DNA of 32,111 nucleotides from NCBI GenBank assembly GCA_012517375.1, contig JAAYVC010000091.1, positions 1 through 32,111 of the forward strand, in the 5' to 3' direction. Below the pieces are notes generated by a model that did no database searches, was not told the origin of the DNA, and saw nothing but the letters and a program-made list of their open reading frames with translations. A program made the translations under genes and the position numbers. Positions 31,152 to 32,111 of this stretch are shown piece by piece; the first letter of the stretch is position 1; the number at the start of each line of letters is the position of its first letter. This stretch comes from a bacterium (GTDB lineage: Bacteria > Hydrothermota > Tepidihabitantia > B3-TA06).

Positions 31152-32111
31152 CTAGGGATTTGTTGATTGAATGTTTTCAAGATAAGTCTTCACGGACGAA
31201 GCGAAAGGTCCATCCGGGTCAAGCTTTATTACCTCCTCGAAATCGCTTCTTGCCCCTGTCATGTCACCTGATGCAAGACGCTCCTTGCCGCGTTCGAATC
31301 TTACTTCCACTATTCTATCCTTTGCCAGTTTGTTTTCCGGCTCTAGCGCCAGCGCTTTTTCATAGTCCCCAAGAGCAGAAGTGTATTCCTTTTGGTCATA
31401 GTACACCCTGCCTCGGTTTAGATAAGTGCGAACGAGTTTAGGATCTATGAGAAGCGCTTTAGTGTAGTCGGATTCAGCCCTAATTAAGTCATTCATTTTG
31501 TAATAAGCCGTCCCTCTGTTATTGTAAGCAAGTGCATACCCCGGTTTTAATTCTATTGCCCGCGTGTAATCGGATATTGCATCCTCTAGCCTGCCCGATT
31601 CGGCGTAAAGATATCCTCTGTTGTTGTATGCAAGCGCAGACGAGGAGTCTATAGCAAGAGCCTTATCGTAATAATTCAAGGCTTCCTGGGTTTTACCCTC
31701 CTTCTCCGCACATAGAGCCAGATTCAGAAAGACAGCCGAATCAAGCGAATCAAGCTTCAGAACTTTTTCGTAAATGGTTTTTGCCTGGAGATAGTTCTCT
31801 TTATTGAAGTATATATTCCCGAGCGCATTTAAATAATCCGCCTTAGTTGAATCCAGCCTTACCGACTGCTCAAGATCAAGTCTTGCCTGATCATAAGCCC
31901 TCAAGTGAATGTAAGTGCTTGCCCTGTTGTAGTAATAGGCAGCATTTCTTGGATCAAGTTCTATTGCTTTTGTAAAAGCTTTTGCGGCAGAATCATATTC
32001 CATTTCGGCATCGTACGACAGCCCGAGTCGATTAAAGGGTTCCGGCTTCTTCGGATTCTTGTCCGTATACTGTTTGTAAAGCTCAGAAGCTTTTTGGTAA
32101 TCCCCTTCTTC
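31152..32111 (-). CDS. TPR repeat protein, N-terminus beyond window
   Basis: The frame stays open to the right edge, giving 319 visible residues ending at 31152; the ATG at 32003 is internal, since EEGDYQKASELYKQYT just before it is already TPR sequence. About nine consecutive 34-residue TPR units are visible, with strong YNNRGxxY and AIxDYTRAIEL signatures. TPR proteins act as scaffolds; in surface-glycan or O-glycosylation loci they often accompany GT-C enzymes. A partner role for the two glycosyltransferases downstream is inferred. The promoter lies outside the window. Confidence 0.9.
   Translation of the reverse strand, partial: EEGDYQKASELYKQYTDKNPKKPEPFNRLGLSYDAEMEYDSAAKAFTKAIELDPRNAAYYYNRASTYIHLRAYDQARLDLEQSVRLDSTKADYLNALGNIYFNKENYLQAKTIYEKVLKLDSLDSAVFLNLALCAEKEGKTQEALNYYDKALAIDSSSALAYNNRGYLYAESGRLEDAISDYTRAIELKPGYALAYNNRGTAYYKMNDLIRAESDYTKALLIDPKLVRTYLNRGRVYYDQKEYTSALGDYEKALALEPENKLAKDRIVEVRFERGKERLASGDMTGARSDFEEVIKLDPDGPFASSVKTYLENIQSTNP

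Noticed and set aside
1-32111. tRNA, rRNA, CRISPR arrays, insertion sequences, phage genes
   Set aside because: I looked for them in the gaps and saw none; gaps are all under 300 bases and mostly explained by promoters.

Overview
The window looks like a chromosomal segment of an uncultured, Gram-negative-type (two-membrane) bacterium. Evidence for a second membrane and a periplasm is a SurA-type chaperone, two lipoprotein signal peptides, a small LptA/OstA-like protein, and a short relic resembling a type IX secretion C-terminal tail. Base composition is moderate, and gene order does not match any model genome I know. A WOR-3/TA06-like or other FCB-affiliated candidate phylum is my guess; nothing here proves it. 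No rRNA, tRNA, CRISPR array, insertion sequence or phage gene was seen.

Layout. (1) 1-5000, minus strand: the start of a secreted protein cut by the window edge, a short molybdopterin oxidoreductase lipoprotein, a fusion of two short-chain dehydrogenases, a methyltransferase and a stand-alone glutamine amidotransferase. (2) 5000-6800: a plus-strand LptA-like periplasmic protein converging on an isocitrate/isopropylmalate dehydrogenase-family gene. (3) 19458 down to 7343, minus strand: a tightly packed ten-gene operon followed by a broken eleventh copy. In transcription order it holds three parvulin-type prolyl isomerases (lipoprotein, membrane-anchored, SurA-like), a GAF/AAA+/Fis sigma-54 activator, a Yip1-family membrane protein, a geranylgeranyl-reductase/polyprenyl-synthase fusion, a DUF362 protein, RmuC, a creatininase-family hydrolase, a kanamycin-nucleotidyltransferase-like protein and a frameshifted relic of a second nucleotidyltransferase. 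(4) 19621-22304, plus strand: the TldD/TldE protease pair, divergent from the operon. (5) 22371-24653: a metallo-beta-lactamase-fold hydrolase, then a peroxide-defence cluster (PerR-like regulator, 39-residue desulforedoxin-like protein, rubrerythrin-like diiron protein). (6) 24916-25876, plus strand: a methyltransferase and an FmdB-type zinc ribbon. (7) 25939-32111, minus strand: a secreted repeat-like protein, an FAD enzyme of the UDP-galactopyranose mutase/protoporphyrinogen oxidase type, two tandem GT-C glycosyltransferases and a TPR protein running off the right edge; this set looks like surface glycan work.

Two observations stand out. First, promoters are unusually uniform: of thirteen sigma-70-like promoters found by eye in intergenic DNA, twelve have exactly 16 bases between a TTGACN-like -35 box and a TATANT-like -10 box. 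In seven of them the start codon lies only 5-10 bases beyond the -10 box, so these mRNAs should be leaderless or nearly so. This also fixes several start codons. Second, the 733-residue fusion of a prenyl-chain reductase with a prenyl-chain synthase, inside an envelope-biogenesis operon, suggests that saturated isoprenoid chains are made by one polypeptide.
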